Origin: an uncultured Ruminococcus sp.
Lineage (GTDB): Bacteria > Bacillota > Clostridia > Oscillospirales > Acutalibacteraceae
Direction of reading: 5' to 3'
DNA: 27,914 nucleotides
NCBI GenBank assembly: GCA_946414115.1
Contig: CAMKNF010000007.1
Span: 1 to 27,914, forward strand
Shown: piece by piece, positions 8,160 to 16,091 of the stretch
Layout of the letters: each line of letters starts with the position of its first letter
Position numbering within the stretch: position 1 is the first letter of the stretch
Translations under genes and position numbers: made by a program
The notes under the pieces: model-generated
The model's database searches: none
Seen by the model: the letters and a program-made list of their open reading frames with translations, nothing else
Told to the model about the DNA's origin: nothing

Positions 8160-8189
8160 AAGCTGTACGCCTTAATTAACGTACAGCTT
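8160..8189 (-). terminator. Terminator after the SseB-family gene
   Basis: A 10-bp stem (8160-8169 with 8180-8189) with a 10-nt loop is followed on the minus strand by a T-rich tract. It closes the amylase-SseB unit. Confidence 0.8.
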
Positions 8190-8217
8190 TGATTATAATA
8201 TAGAATTTAATCAGATT

Positions 8218-9036
8218 TTAGTTTCCCTTACGGTAGAACGGCTCAACGTTGTTTACTGCCGATCTGCCAAATTCCATTGAGTACGGCATCATTGAAAGCT
8301 GGATTTCGTCGTCGAGGAACGGCTGTGCAACCTCGCTGATTGCATCAAACGTTTCCTCCATATTGCCGACAAAGTCAACTACAATCAGGTAGCTCTTCTG
8401 ACCGTTCTGCTCCATCATTCGAAGGTAAGCCGCATTTACAAACGGCTCTGTGCTGAAATGATTAATCAGCGCCGCCATAAGGTCAATCGGGTATTCCTTC
8501 GGCTCGCCGAGCTGAATGGGAGTTCCCGGCTCAATGTTGTTAGCCTTGCTGTTCATAAAGTCCTTCTGCTGTTTAATGGAAATCACCATATTTTTCGGGA
8601 AGGTTACGCTCTTGCCGAACGGGTTTATTACAAAGCCGAGAACGCCAGCGTTAGGATCCATTACCATCTGTGCAAGGCTGTCAAAGTCGGTTACCACCTT
8701 GTTTGACGACTGTGTGTCCTGCCACTTGTAAAGCTCATCTGTGTCTGTGAAAACGCCGAAGAATTTTTCTTTATTAGCATTTTCAAGAAGTCTAAACTGC
8801 ACCTGCGTTGCCTGCTCCATAACAGTTCTGCCGTTCTGCGTCTTTGCCTGTCTTGTGGGTGTTACCCTTGCAGGAAGGATAAACTTCGCCTTGACAACCT
8901 CGTCAATCATTGCATCAATGTTCTCTTTAGTGCCGTCAGCCTGCATTTTTTCAATTGCACTGATGACCTCGGGGTTTTTTATCTGCTCGGCAGGAACCTT
9001 ACTGCCTTCCATTTTTACATTTTTTAAATCGCTCAT
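8218..9036 (-). CDS. SseB family protein
   Basis: A 272-residue soluble protein that fits the enhanced serine sensitivity protein B (SseB) family. The N-terminal SseB domain covers about residues 30-155 and includes the KEKFFGVFTDTDELYKW block and GVLGFVINPFGKSVTF. An SseB C-terminal domain covers about 165-268, with PIDLMAALINHFSTEPFVNAAYLRMM. The family is widespread in Firmicutes and Actinobacteria and has no firm molecular role. GGAGG stands before the ATG. The gene lies 49 bases after the amylase on the same strand with no terminator between, so the two are likely co-transcribed, though a functional link is not evident. Confidence 0.88.
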   Translation of the reverse strand: MSDLKNVKMEGSKVPAEQIKNPEVISAIEKMQADGTKENIDAMIDEVVKAKFILPARVTPTRQAKTQNGRTVMEQATQVQFRLLENANKEKFFGVFTDTDELYKWQDTQSSNKVVTDFDSLAQMVMDPNAGVLGFVINPFGKSVTFPKNMVISIKQQKDFMNSKANNIEPGTPIQLGEPKEYPIDLMAALINHFSTEPFVNAAYLRMMEQNGQKSYLIVVDFVGNMEETFDAISEVAQPFLDDEIQLSMMPYSMEFGRSAVNNVEPFYRKGN

Positions 9037-9085
9037 CTGAGTCCTCCGTTAAAATTTTTGCATAATATTTTTTCGGCTGCAGCCG

Positions 9086-11095
9086 TTATTCAACTGTGTA
9101 GGTTTTGTTCGGCTCTACAACAAGCCCCTGTCCTTCGGGATACTGAACGCTGTCTGAAGCATAGCCGTCATTGAAGATGATGTACGGTGTTTCCCAGCTC
9201 AGCTCAAATGTGTAGCTGTATTTTCCGTCGGATTCCTTTTTCATTTCAAGACCGGGCCACATATCATTTTCGTTGCCGATGTCGTCATAAACATAGGCAT
9301 AAAGCTCGTCGCCCCAGTTATCGCTGTCGGGCTTTTCAAAGTAAACCTTTGTGCCCTTTTTGATTTCGTAATTCTTTTTGTAGGTAAACTCTGCTCTTTC
9401 GTAGGTCTTAACGCCCTGCTCGTTTTCTGCACGAAGCTCAAGCACGCCGACTTTACCGTCATCTCCTGCTTTCACCTTTACCTTGTCGCCGTTTTCAAAC
9501 GGAACAGCGTCACCGCCGTTAAGCGAATAGGTTGCATTCTTGCCGTTTTCAAGAGTAAGAGTAACCTCTGTTGAGTCACCGTCAAACGTAAACTCCGTAC
9601 CCTCTGCAACGCCTACGTTTGCACACTCGGCATAATTTGTGTAGCCCTCGTTGTAGAGAACTACAACGGAATTTTCAGGAATGGGGGTTTCGCAGGTGAT
9701 TTTGCCGCTCTTTACAACATACTCGGTCTTTTCGTCAACACGGTCAACGTATGTTCCGTCTGCAAGATTTGTTTCAAAATCAACCTTAACCTCGTCGCTT
9801 GTGTTGACAATTACAAGTCCCTTTTTACCTCTTTCAATCATAAGTACTGTTGAGTCGAGATCGGGATTTACAAGGTTTTCTTCCTCGCCAATCATTGCGG
9901 TACGGAAGAAGTTTACGGCTGAAACTCTCTTGTCCTTGTACATATCGTCGCCCTGTGTGCCGATTCTGTTCATACCCCACTCGTTTGTCGGAGTGCAGTC
10001 ATAGGGACGTGAGAAGAACAGCGGAGTGCCGTCCTTACGTGCTGTGATGATTGACCAGCCGAGGATAACCTGTTCGTTTGTAAGCTCATACCACGTACCG
10101 TCGTTAATGTAGTTATCGTGAGATTCAACCCACGTTACCATATTCAGCGGAGCGTCACCGAGCCAGTAATCGGTAACTGCGCTTGTGTCAATCATATTGC
10201 CCGTTACGGCTGAACGGATTTTACTTCCGTATGTGCTTGAGGTTGTTCTGCCGATTTCCTTGATGTAGTCGGCAATTCTGTCGTTGTTGCCCTGAAGAAC
10301 CTCACCGTAAACAAACATATTATCGGCATTGTCCATTTCAGTCAATGCTCTTTCCCAGAAATTATTTTTAAAGCCGTCGTCCTCTTTCGGGTCGTCGGGC
10401 AAGCCGATATGCTTTGCTGTATCATAGCGGAAGCCGTCTGCACCGCAGGCTATTGCATCATTGATAAAATCAAGGAAATAATCCTGAAATGAAGGTCTTT
10501 CGGTATTGATGTCGGGAAGTCCTCCCATTTTGTATGTAGTACATTCAAGTCGGTCGCCGTAGTCCTTTATGTCATTAGCGTTGCCCTTGTGGTAGAGCGT
10601 TTCAAGACTTCCGCCGCCTGCCTTGATTAAGTCCTCACTGACCTTGTCTGTTTCGGGAGTGGTGTGGTTTGCGATTATATCAACAATTACCTTGACGCCG
10701 TATTTTTCGGCTTCGTCACACATAGCCTTAAATTCGTCACGAGTTCCGAGCTGATAGTTTCCGATTTTAAAATCGGTAGGCTGATAGTGGTAATACCACT
10801 TGCCGTTGCCGTAAAGCTCCATTCCGCCGTCCTCGCCGACAAGACATTCATTGATTGGCGAAGTCTGAACAGCTGAAAAGCCTGCCGCCGCAATGTCGGG
10901 TATTGACTCCTTGATTGTGTTGAAGTCCCAGCAGAAAGCCTGAAGAATTGCACCGTCGGCTACCTTGTCGGCAGTCTTGAAGTCAACAGACTCGGCAGAA
11001 TTTCCCGAGCCTTGCTGTGAACAGCCTGAAAAAGCAGACAGAGAGCCTGCCAAAAGCATTGCAGACAACGCACAGGACATTATCCTTTTAAACAA
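9086..11095 (-). CDS. Lipid-anchored GH13 alpha-amylase with C-terminal CBM26-like module
   Basis: A 669-residue extracellular starch-degrading enzyme. The signal peptide ends SAFSGC (lipidated Cys25). The GH13 barrel shows all four conserved regions: VDIIANHT, DGFRYDTAKH with nucleophile Asp225, FVYGEVLQG with acid/base Glu265, and WVESHDNY with Asp327. A beta domain and a linker follow, then about 90 final residues (KGTKVYFEKPDSDNWG onward) resembling a CBM26 starch-binding module. Cleavage of alpha-1,4 glucans at the cell surface is expected. The start is uncertain. TTG 11095 has GGTGA four bases upstream and gives a standard signal peptide. TTG 11113 has no ribosome binding site, and ATG 11080 shortens the basic end. 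Confidence 0.93.
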   Translation of the reverse strand: MFKRIMSCALSAMLLAGSLSAFSGCSQQGSGNSAESVDFKTADKVADGAILQAFCWDFNTIKESIPDIAAAGFSAVQTSPINECLVGEDGGMELYGNGKWYYHYQPTDFKIGNYQLGTRDEFKAMCDEAEKYGVKVIVDIIANHTTPETDKVSEDLIKAGGGSLETLYHKGNANDIKDYGDRLECTTYKMGGLPDINTERPSFQDYFLDFINDAIACGADGFRYDTAKHIGLPDDPKEDDGFKNNFWERALTEMDNADNMFVYGEVLQGNNDRIADYIKEIGRTTSSTYGSKIRSAVTGNMIDTSAVTDYWLGDAPLNMVTWVESHDNYINDGTWYELTNEQVILGWSIITARKDGTPLFFSRPYDCTPTNEWGMNRIGTQGDDMYKDKRVSAVNFFRTAMIGEEENLVNPDLDSTVLMIERGKKGLVIVNTSDEVKVDFETNLADGTYVDRVDEKTEYVVKSGKITCETPIPENSVVVLYNEGYTNYAECANVGVAEGTEFTFDGDSTEVTLTLENGKNATYSLNGGDAVPFENGDKVKVKAGDDGKVGVLELRAENEQGVKTYERAEFTYKKNYEIKKGTKVYFEKPDSDNWGDELYAYVYDDIGNENDMWPGLEMKKESDGKYSYTFELSWETPYIIFNDGYASDSVQYPEGQGLVVEPNKTYTVE

Positions 11096-11155
11096 AAAAT
11101 CACCGTCTTTCAAAATTCTAAAAAAATTTTTATGTTTTATTGATTATTACTTTTT

Positions 11156-11184
11156 ATTATAACATAAAAGCTCTGCGTTTTAAA
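11156..11184 (-). promoter_or_regulatory. Likely promoter of the amylase gene
   Basis: On the minus strand TTTAAA (11179-11184), a 17-base spacer and a perfect TATAAT (11156-11161). The weak -35 fits a gene needing an activator, for example sugar-responsive control. That is inference. Confidence 0.55.
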
Positions 11185-11264
11185 TAGTTTTTTAGCATTT
11201 TTACACATATAATTTATTTTGTTAATCATTTGATGTTTAAAGTAGATAAGCAAAGAGAAAAATA

Positions 11265-11290
11265 AGTCTGTTTCATTTGTGAAACAGACT
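11265..11290 (-). terminator. Terminator of the obg-mrnC-yitT unit
   Basis: A perfect 11-bp stem (11265-11275 with 11280-11290) with a TTTG-type loop, followed on the minus strand by a T-rich run. It lies 18 bases after the yitT stop. Confidence 0.88.
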
Positions 11291-11307
11291 ATTTTATATC
11301 AAACCTG

Positions 11308-12201
11308 TTATTCTTTTTTTGCAAAGCCTTTTCCTCGGATTGTGCCTGCTGTGGTGACGATTATGAAGGCGTTTTCGTCAATTGCTTTTACTCCGTTCTG
11401 TATTCGGTAAACCTGCTGTGGGCGTACTGCGCACATTATTACACGCTTTTTCTCTCCGCTGTACGCACCCTCGCCGTCAAGGAGCGTTACTCCCCTTTCG
11501 AGGTCGTTCATAATCTCCTTGCTCACCTCGTCATACTTGTTCGTTATGATGAACATAAGCTTGCCGTTTCCTCGTGATGTACCGTAGGAGATCGTGTCAA
11601 TCACCTTAATGCTCACGAAAATTGCGATAATGGCGTACAGCACGCTCTCAACACTGTTGTACACAAAGAACACCATAATCAGAATTGCAAAATCCGCAAT
11701 CATTATGATATTGCCCGTTGAAATATACGGCATATGCTTGTGGATATTCAGCGCAATTATGTCCGTTCCGCCCGTTGAGCCGCCACGGTAGAAGATAAAC
11801 CCGAGTCCGATTCCGTTTAAAATTCCGCCGAAGATTGCGGCAAGGAGTGTATCTCCCGTATAAACAGGCACAAACGGCGTTAATGCGTCGATTGCAACGG
11901 AAACAAACGCTGTGCCGATAATCGTTTTCGTCAGAAAATTCAGTCCGTTTTCAACTGCGCCCCAGATAAAAAGAGGAATGTTCATCAGGAAAATAAGCGT
12001 TCCTATCGGGAGCGAGAACATAAAGTTGAGCATTGTTGCAATACCGGTAAGTCCTCCGGGAGCGATGTTGTTAGGCGAAGTGAAAACGACTACCGAGAGT
12101 GCGTAAAGAACTGCACCGACGGCAATTATGAGGTAATCAATTACAGTCGTTCTCACCGTGTTCAAGGTCGGCTTATGAAATTTAAATTCTGATTTTTTCA
12201 T
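11308..12201 (-). CDS. yitT: YitT family membrane protein (DUF2179)
   Basis: A 297-residue membrane protein of the YitT/YpjC family. The first 205 residues contain five or six helices with the conserved segments FTSPNNIAPGGLTGIA and FIFYRGGSTGGTDIIA. The last 85 residues form the cytosolic DUF2179 domain, with DLERGVTLLDGEGAYSG and a final IVTTAGTIRGKGF. The transported or sensed molecule is unknown for the family. GAGTGATATA supplies a modest ribosome binding site, and the gene starts 9 bases after mrnC, so it is part of the obg unit. Several paralogues per genome are usual in Firmicutes, so the exact orthologue name is uncertain. Confidence 0.9.
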   Translation of the reverse strand: MKKSEFKFHKPTLNTVRTTVIDYLIIAVGAVLYALSVVVFTSPNNIAPGGLTGIATMLNFMFSLPIGTLIFLMNIPLFIWGAVENGLNFLTKTIIGTAFVSVAIDALTPFVPVYTGDTLLAAIFGGILNGIGLGFIFYRGGSTGGTDIIALNIHKHMPYISTGNIIMIADFAILIMVFFVYNSVESVLYAIIAIFVSIKVIDTISYGTSRGNGKLMFIITNKYDEVSKEIMNDLERGVTLLDGEGAYSGEKKRVIMCAVRPQQVYRIQNGVKAIDENAFIIVTTAGTIRGKGFAKKE

Positions 12202-12210
12202 TATATCACT

Positions 12211-12609
12211 CTATTCCGAAATATGTATAATCAGATTAAAAAGCTCGTCAATTCTGTCGTTTTCACCGTTTAAGTGAAGATAACCGAACAGTGCTTCAAG
12301 ACCTGTTGCACTGTGATAATCGGCTACACTGCCGTTTTTGGGTGTGCATTTTGGGGCGGCGTTTCTGCCACGCTTGTAAACCGAAAGCTCTTTTTCTGTT
12401 AAGGACGGCATTATCTGCTTTGCAAATTCAGCCTGACTTTTGCAATTTACAAGCGAAACCTTGATTTTGTTAAGCTCGCCGACAGGACGGTTTGCCTTGC
12501 GCACAAGGTACTCCCTGACAAGCAAATCATACACTCCGTCACCCACAAACGCAAGCGTAAGCGGTGAAAATTCATCTGTTTTTGTATGTGATACCGTAAT
12601 ATTTTCCAT
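12211..12609 (-). CDS. mrnC: Mini-ribonuclease 3
   Basis: A 132-residue RNase III-like catalytic domain without a double-stranded-RNA-binding domain, the normal form of MrnC. It trims 23S rRNA precursors in Firmicutes. Visible motifs are LTLAFVGDGVYDLLVREYLV with catalytic Asp24, YKRGRNAAPKCTPKN and ADYHSATGLEALFGYLHL with the conserved Glu. The gene lies 28 bases after obg. In many Firmicutes mrnC follows cysS, so its place behind obg ties two ribosome-maturation factors together here. The ribosome binding site is weak (GGGTAG). Confidence 0.95.
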   Translation of the reverse strand: MENITVSHTKTDEFSPLTLAFVGDGVYDLLVREYLVRKANRPVGELNKIKVSLVNCKSQAEFAKQIMPSLTEKELSVYKRGRNAAPKCTPKNGSVADYHSATGLEALFGYLHLNGENDRIDELFNLIIHISE

Positions 12610-12637
12610 AATCTACCCGAATATTTCTTAAAGAGAA

Positions 12638-13909
12638 TTAATCCATAAAGTCAAATTCAACGTCATAAATTGAAACAGTGTCGCCGTCGTTACAACCCTT
12701 TTCACGCAGAGCGTCAATTACTCCGCCGTTGATAAGCACCTTCTGGAAGTAGTTAAGGCTTTCGTAATCATCAAAGTTTATGCCCTTCATAACCTGCAAC
12801 AACCAGTCGGCCTCTACGGTGTAAATTCCGTTTACATTCTTGATTGTAACGCTGTGGTCGTCAAAATCTTCCACATTGACAACGGGTGCAGGCTCTGCCT
12901 CGTAGTGAACAATAGGCGGCAACTTTGAAAGCATTTCCTGAATTTTCTTGAGCATCGGGTCAACGTCATAGCGGATTGCCGCCATAATCGGGAAAAAGTC
13001 GTAGCCCTTTGACTCAACGTAATTTTTAAATTCTTCAATCTGCTCATCTGTTGCCATATCGCACTTGTTGCCTGCGACAATCATCGGTCTTTGTGCAAGC
13101 TCGGGATTGAACTTTTCAAGCTCCGCATTTATTGTTTCAAAGTCCTCAATCGGGTTTCTGCCCTCACTGCCCGAAACGTCAACTATATGGACGAGCATTC
13201 GGCAACGCTCAACGTGGCGAAGAAACTGATGACCGAGTCCTGTGCCCTGCCACGCACCCTCGATAAGACCGGGAATGTCAGCCATAACAAACGAACTGCC
13301 CTCGCCCATTGACACAACACCGAGAACGGGAGTTATTGTGGTGAAGTGGTAGTTTGCAATCTCGGGTTTTGCCTGTGAAACGACAGAAACAAGTGTGCTT
13401 TTGCCGACATTCGGAAAGCCGACAAGACCGACATCTGCGAGCAATTTCAGCTCAAGCACAACGTCAAACTCTTCACCCGGAAGTCCCGGCTTTGCAAATC
13501 GGGGAACCTGACGGACAGGCGTTGCAAAGTGGGGATTTCCCCAACCGCCCTTGCCGCCTCTTGCAACAATGTACGGCTCTTTGGTGGAAACATCGGCTAA
13601 AATTCTGCCTGTGCTTTCTTCCTTTACGAGAGTTCCGACAGGCACACGGATTATTAAATCCTCGGCGTTACTGCCACGGCATCTGCCGCCCCTGCCGTTT
13701 TCGCCCTTTGCGGCAAAGTATTTGCGCTTATATCTGAAATCTGCAAGCGTTGAAAGGTTTGAGTCGGCTTGAAAAACAATGTTTCCGCCTCTGCCGCCGT
13801 CACCGCCGTCAGGACCGCCTGCGGCTACGTATTTTTCACGGTGAAACGAAACTGCGCCGTCACCGCCGTCGCCTGCTTTAATTTTAATTTTCGCTGTATC
13901 TACAAACAT
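12638..13909 (-). CDS. obg: Obg GTPase, ribosome assembly factor
   Basis: A 423-residue Obg/CgtA protein that binds the 50S subunit and links GTP or ppGpp level to ribosome assembly and, in Bacillus, to sporulation entry. The glycine-rich Obg fold covers residues 1-158 (KAGDGGDGAVSFHREKYV, GGRGGNIVF). The G domain has G1 GFPNVGKST (164-172), G3 DIPGLIEGA and G4 NKCD. An OCT domain makes up about the last 75 residues, as in Firmicutes orthologues. CGGAG lies before the ATG. The usual rplU-prp-rpmA-obg order is kept, but a terminator and about 230 bases with palindromic repeats separate obg from rpmA. No convincing promoter of its own was found. Confidence 0.97.
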   Translation of the reverse strand: MFVDTAKIKIKAGDGGDGAVSFHREKYVAAGGPDGGDGGRGGNIVFQADSNLSTLADFRYKRKYFAAKGENGRGGRCRGSNAEDLIIRVPVGTLVKEESTGRILADVSTKEPYIVARGGKGGWGNPHFATPVRQVPRFAKPGLPGEEFDVVLELKLLADVGLVGFPNVGKSTLVSVVSQAKPEIANYHFTTITPVLGVVSMGEGSSFVMADIPGLIEGAWQGTGLGHQFLRHVERCRMLVHIVDVSGSEGRNPIEDFETINAELEKFNPELAQRPMIVAGNKCDMATDEQIEEFKNYVESKGYDFFPIMAAIRYDVDPMLKKIQEMLSKLPPIVHYEAEPAPVVNVEDFDDHSVTIKNVNGIYTVEADWLLQVMKGINFDDYESLNYFQKVLINGGVIDALREKGCNDGDTVSIYDVEFDFMD

Positions 13910-13931
13910 AAAATGTACTCCGTTTTAAATT

Positions 13932-14009
13932 GTAGGGAACAACCCCTGTGTTGCTCCTGCATAATTTAGTTGAATTTCCATTAGGAACGACACAGGGGTC
14001 GTTCCCTAC
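13932..14009. repeat. Long imperfect palindrome between rpmA and obg
   Basis: A 27-base arm (13932-13958) pairs with 13983-14009 with three mismatches across a 24-base loop. The outer tip is GTAGGGAAC. The size and inverted structure resemble a small palindromic dispersed repeat (REP- or MITE-like) rather than a terminator, since no T run follows. A copy number elsewhere cannot be seen here. Confidence 0.7.
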
Positions 14010-14068
14010 GGAAAGGTTTGTTGTCCTCTATAACTAAGGTTTAATCGGTCAAGTTTGATTGCCACTTC

Positions 14069-14088
14069 GGACACGGCACGCCGTGTCC
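14069..14088. repeat. Second palindromic repeat between rpmA and obg
   Basis: A 9-bp perfect inverted repeat, GGACACGGC and GCCGTGTCC, around two bases. Read on the minus strand it is preceded by GTAG and begins GTAGGGACACGG, so it shares the GTAGGGA tip of the larger palindrome 60 bases away. This suggests a related class of dispersed element. Confidence 0.6.
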
Positions 14089-14135
14089 CTACGTCTGAAA
14101 AACAAACGTTAATATAATTTATAGTATAAACAAAA

Positions 14136-14156
14136 AGGGTGGATAAAATCCACCCT
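14136..14156 (-). terminator. Terminator of the rplU-prp-rpmA operon
   Basis: A 9-bp stem (14136-14144 with 14148-14156) around a 3-nt loop, followed by TTTTTG on the minus strand, 14 bases after the rpmA stop. It separates the ribosomal operon from obg. Confidence 0.9.
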
Positions 14157-14170
14157 CTAATGATTTATGC

Positions 14171-14455
14171 TTACTGCTCAACAGGATAAACGCTTGCACG
14201 CTTTCTGTCTTTGCCAACACGCTCAAATCTTACTACACCGTCAATCTTTGCAAACAGTGTGTCGTCAGAGCCGATGCCTACATTTTCACCGGGATGAATA
14301 TGTGTGCCTCTCTGCTTTACGAGGATGTTGCCTGCGAGAACCTTCTGTCCGTCTGCACGCTTAACGCCAAGACGCTTTGATTCACTGTCACGGCCGTTCT
14401 TTGTAGAACCCATACCTTTTTTGTGAGCGAATAACTGAATGTTTATTTTAAGCAT
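14171..14455 (-). CDS. rpmA: 50S ribosomal protein L27, with cleavable leader
   Basis: A 94-residue L27, a large-subunit protein whose N-terminus reaches the peptidyl-transferase centre. It begins MLKINIQLFAHKKGMGSTKN. In Firmicutes such leaders match the Prp recognition motif and are cut after the Phe (residue 9 here), so mature L27 should begin AHKKG. The Prp protease gene lies directly upstream, 4 bases away. The rest (ADGQKVLAGNILVKQRGT) is standard L27. Last gene of the operon, followed by a strong terminator. Confidence 0.98.
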   Translation of the reverse strand: MLKINIQLFAHKKGMGSTKNGRDSESKRLGVKRADGQKVLAGNILVKQRGTHIHPGENVGIGSDDTLFAKIDGVVRFERVGKDRKRASVYPVEQ

Positions 14456-14459
14456 TACC

Positions 14460-14777
14460 TTACACCTCCGAAATTTTCACTTTAATATACTTTGTGTATT
14501 GCTCCGACAGAGCAGTTAAATGAAGCCTTAATCCGTCTAAAACAACGGCTGATTTTTCGGCCTCACTCTTTGACAGACTTAAACTCATAAATCCGTCATT
14601 TTCGGTAACGTCTGCGTCAATATGCAGAATTTCGGTAATTGTGTTTGCCGTCATATATGCCGCAGAGCTGACTGCCGCACATACAATATCACTGCCCTCT
14701 TCGGAAAATCCCGAATGACCTGATATTGTAAAACCGCAAATTAAATTATCCGAACAGTTAAAAGTTACCGTAATCAT
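14460..14777 (-). CDS. prp: Prp, cysteine protease that processes L27
   Basis: A 105-residue YsxB/Prp protein. The family is a cysteine protease that removes the N-terminal leader of L27 before ribosome assembly. The catalytic dyad is visible as His21 in SGHSGF and Cys33 in SDIVCAAVSS, at the spacing known for the Staphylococcus aureus enzyme. The gene lies between rplU (2-base gap) and rpmA (4-base gap), the conserved arrangement. Identification is firm because both the active-site residues and the substrate motif on the adjacent gene are present. Confidence 0.96.
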   Translation of the reverse strand: MITVTFNCSDNLICGFTISGHSGFSEEGSDIVCAAVSSAAYMTANTITEILHIDADVTENDGFMSLSLSKSEAEKSAVVLDGLRLHLTALSEQYTKYIKVKISEV

Positions 14778-14779
14778 AC

Positions 14780-15088
14780 TCAGGCTTCAATTGAAGTAAT
14801 CTTAACCTGTGTGTAAGGCTGTCTGTGACCCATTGTTCTCTTCTCGCCTTTTTTGGGCTTGTAAGTAGCAACTCTGATTTTCTTGCCCTTACCGTTCTTT
14901 AATACTTCAGCAGTAACCTTTGCACCCTCAACAAAAGGAGTGCCAACCTTAATACCGTCGTCTGTGCCAACGGCTACAACGTCAAATGTTACTGTGTCAG
15001 CTGCTTCAGCGTTAAGCTTTTCAACAAAGATAACTTCGTCGTTTGTTACCTTGTACTGCTTACCGCCTGTCTGAATAACTGCGTACAT
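14780..15088 (-). CDS. rplU: 50S ribosomal protein L21
   Basis: A 102-residue L21, a large-subunit protein. It begins MYAVIQTGGKQYKV, contains the VLKNGKGKKIRVATYKPKKG segment and ends HRQPYTQVKITSIEA, with no insertion or truncation. First gene of the rplU-prp-rpmA operon, behind a near-consensus promoter and an 80-base leader that may act in autoregulation. Confidence 0.98.
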   Translation of the reverse strand: MYAVIQTGGKQYKVTNDEVIFVEKLNAEAADTVTFDVVAVGTDDGIKVGTPFVEGAKVTAEVLKNGKGKKIRVATYKPKKGEKRTMGHRQPYTQVKITSIEA

Positions 15089-15161
15089 TTTAGTACCATC
15101 CTTTACATTAGACTCGCTATCTATGGGTGGAGAAACTCACTTATAACCCACAATATGCGGC
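15089..15161 (-). ncRNA. Probable L21 leader region (5' UTR of rplU)
   Basis: The transcript from the promoter at 15168-15196 has an 80-base leader. It can fold with TGGGT and ACCCA arms (15146-15150 with 15124-15128) enclosing a small GAG-CTC stem. Firmicutes rplU genes commonly carry an L21 leader motif here that binds the protein. The assignment rests on position and pairing, not on a covariance match. Confidence 0.4.
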
Positions 15162-15167
15162 TTATAT

Positions 15168-15196
15168 ACTATACCACAAAGAAAATGTATTGTCAA
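15168..15196 (-). promoter_or_regulatory. Strong promoter of the rplU operon
   Basis: On the minus strand a perfect TTGACA (15191-15196), a 17-base spacer and TATAGT (15168-15173), with TGG before the -10 as an extended element. It fits a highly expressed ribosomal operon. Confidence 0.9.
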
Positions 15197-15207
15197 CAAT
15201 TTTTTCC

Positions 15208-15843
15208 TTATTTTTCGGTATCAGTCATAAAATACTTTTCGCTGTCCGAAACAGCCTGAATTTCGCCCGAGGTTGCGTCTGCAAGCTGTTTGTTGAGCTT
15301 ATCGAGTAACTCGGGCTTAATGTGAAATTTTATACGCACGTCAGCTTCATAGACGGTATCGTCAACCTCTGCACCGATTTCCATAATCAGCGAAGAAACC
15401 TTGCCGTACTGATTATAACTGCAACGAGTCTGACAGATAAGACAGCTCTGCATCATCACGACATTTCCTGCTTCAAGCGCAACCTTTGCGCCCTGAGAAT
15501 ACGCTCGCACAAGACCGCCTGTACCGAGCAGAACACCGCCGAAATAGCGGGTTACGACAATACAGACATCGTATATTTCATTTTTCGTGATTACGTCAAG
15601 CACGGGCATTCCTGCCGTACCCGAAGGCTCACCGTCGTCGCTGTAGCGTTTTATGTTGCCCTCTCGCAAAGAATAGGCGTACACGTTATGCGTAGCATTC
15701 CAATGCTCACTTCGCTTTGAGTTGATAAATTCAACCGCCTCCTGTTCTGTTTTAACAGGCTTGCAGTAACCGATAAAGCGTGAGCGTTTTTCCGTAAACT
15801 CGGAATGAGCCTCATTCTGAACGGTTTTGTAGTCTTTAGTCAT
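15208..15843 (-). CDS. yigZ: YigZ/IMPACT family protein
   Basis: A 211-residue protein of the YigZ (UPF0029/IMPACT) family. The N-terminal domain carries the signatures KRYSDDGEPSGTAGMPVLD and VVTRYFGGVLLGTGGLVRAY. A smaller C-terminal ferredoxin-like domain (about 140-200) follows. In bacteria the role is unclear; eukaryotic IMPACT modulates Gcn2 and translation. ATG 15843 is chosen over the upstream ATG at 15867 because AGAGG lies 7 bases before it. The gene follows the 62-residue membrane protein gene by 28 bases and ends just before the rplU promoter. Confidence 0.93.
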   Translation of the reverse strand: MTKDYKTVQNEAHSEFTEKRSRFIGYCKPVKTEQEAVEFINSKRSEHWNATHNVYAYSLREGNIKRYSDDGEPSGTAGMPVLDVITKNEIYDVCIVVTRYFGGVLLGTGGLVRAYSQGAKVALEAGNVVMMQSCLICQTRCSYNQYGKVSSLIMEIGAEVDDTVYEADVRIKFHIKPELLDKLNKQLADATSGEIQAVSDSEKYFMTDTEK

Positions 15844-15871
15844 ACAATATCCTCTTGTCAATGACATAAAA

Positions 15872-16060
15872 TTATTTTTTGCTCTTATTATTTCCGTAAA
15901 CTATTCCGAAAAGCAATCCAACAGCAACGCCGACAGGCACTCCTATTGCCAAGCCGATTCCGATATTTTCTTTAAAGAAAATTACACCTGAAATAAGTCC
16001 CAGAGCTGAGCCGACGGAAACGCCGAGCATCATAAAAAGCGGCAGATATTTATTAACCAT
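15872..16060 (-). CDS. Small two-helix membrane protein
   Basis: A 62-residue hydrophobic protein with two predicted helices (about 6-28 and 33-55) rich in spaced Gly and Ala (GVSVGSALGLISG, GVPVGVAVGLLFG), a glycine-zipper-like pattern that packs helices tightly. The tail NNKSKK is probably cytosolic. A near-perfect GGAGGT precedes the ATG, so it is very likely translated. That site starts only a few bases after the T run of the rpmE terminator, so expression may depend on read-through. No family function is known. Confidence 0.75.
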   Translation of the reverse strand: MVNKYLPLFMMLGVSVGSALGLISGVIFFKENIGIGLAIGVPVGVAVGLLFGIVYGNNKSKK

Positions 16061-16091
16061 ATATTACCTCCTAAAAAATAAAAAAGCAAAT

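Noticed and set aside
9074..9085. Perfect palindrome CGGCTGCAGCCG between the amylase and SseB genes
   Set aside because: On the coding strand it is followed by As, not Ts, so it is not a terminator. Too short to call an operator without further copies.
13354..13737. A 127-codon plus-strand frame inside obg
   Set aside because: It is antisense to the conserved glycine-rich Obg domain and rich in Arg, Gln and Cys, as expected of a shadow frame.
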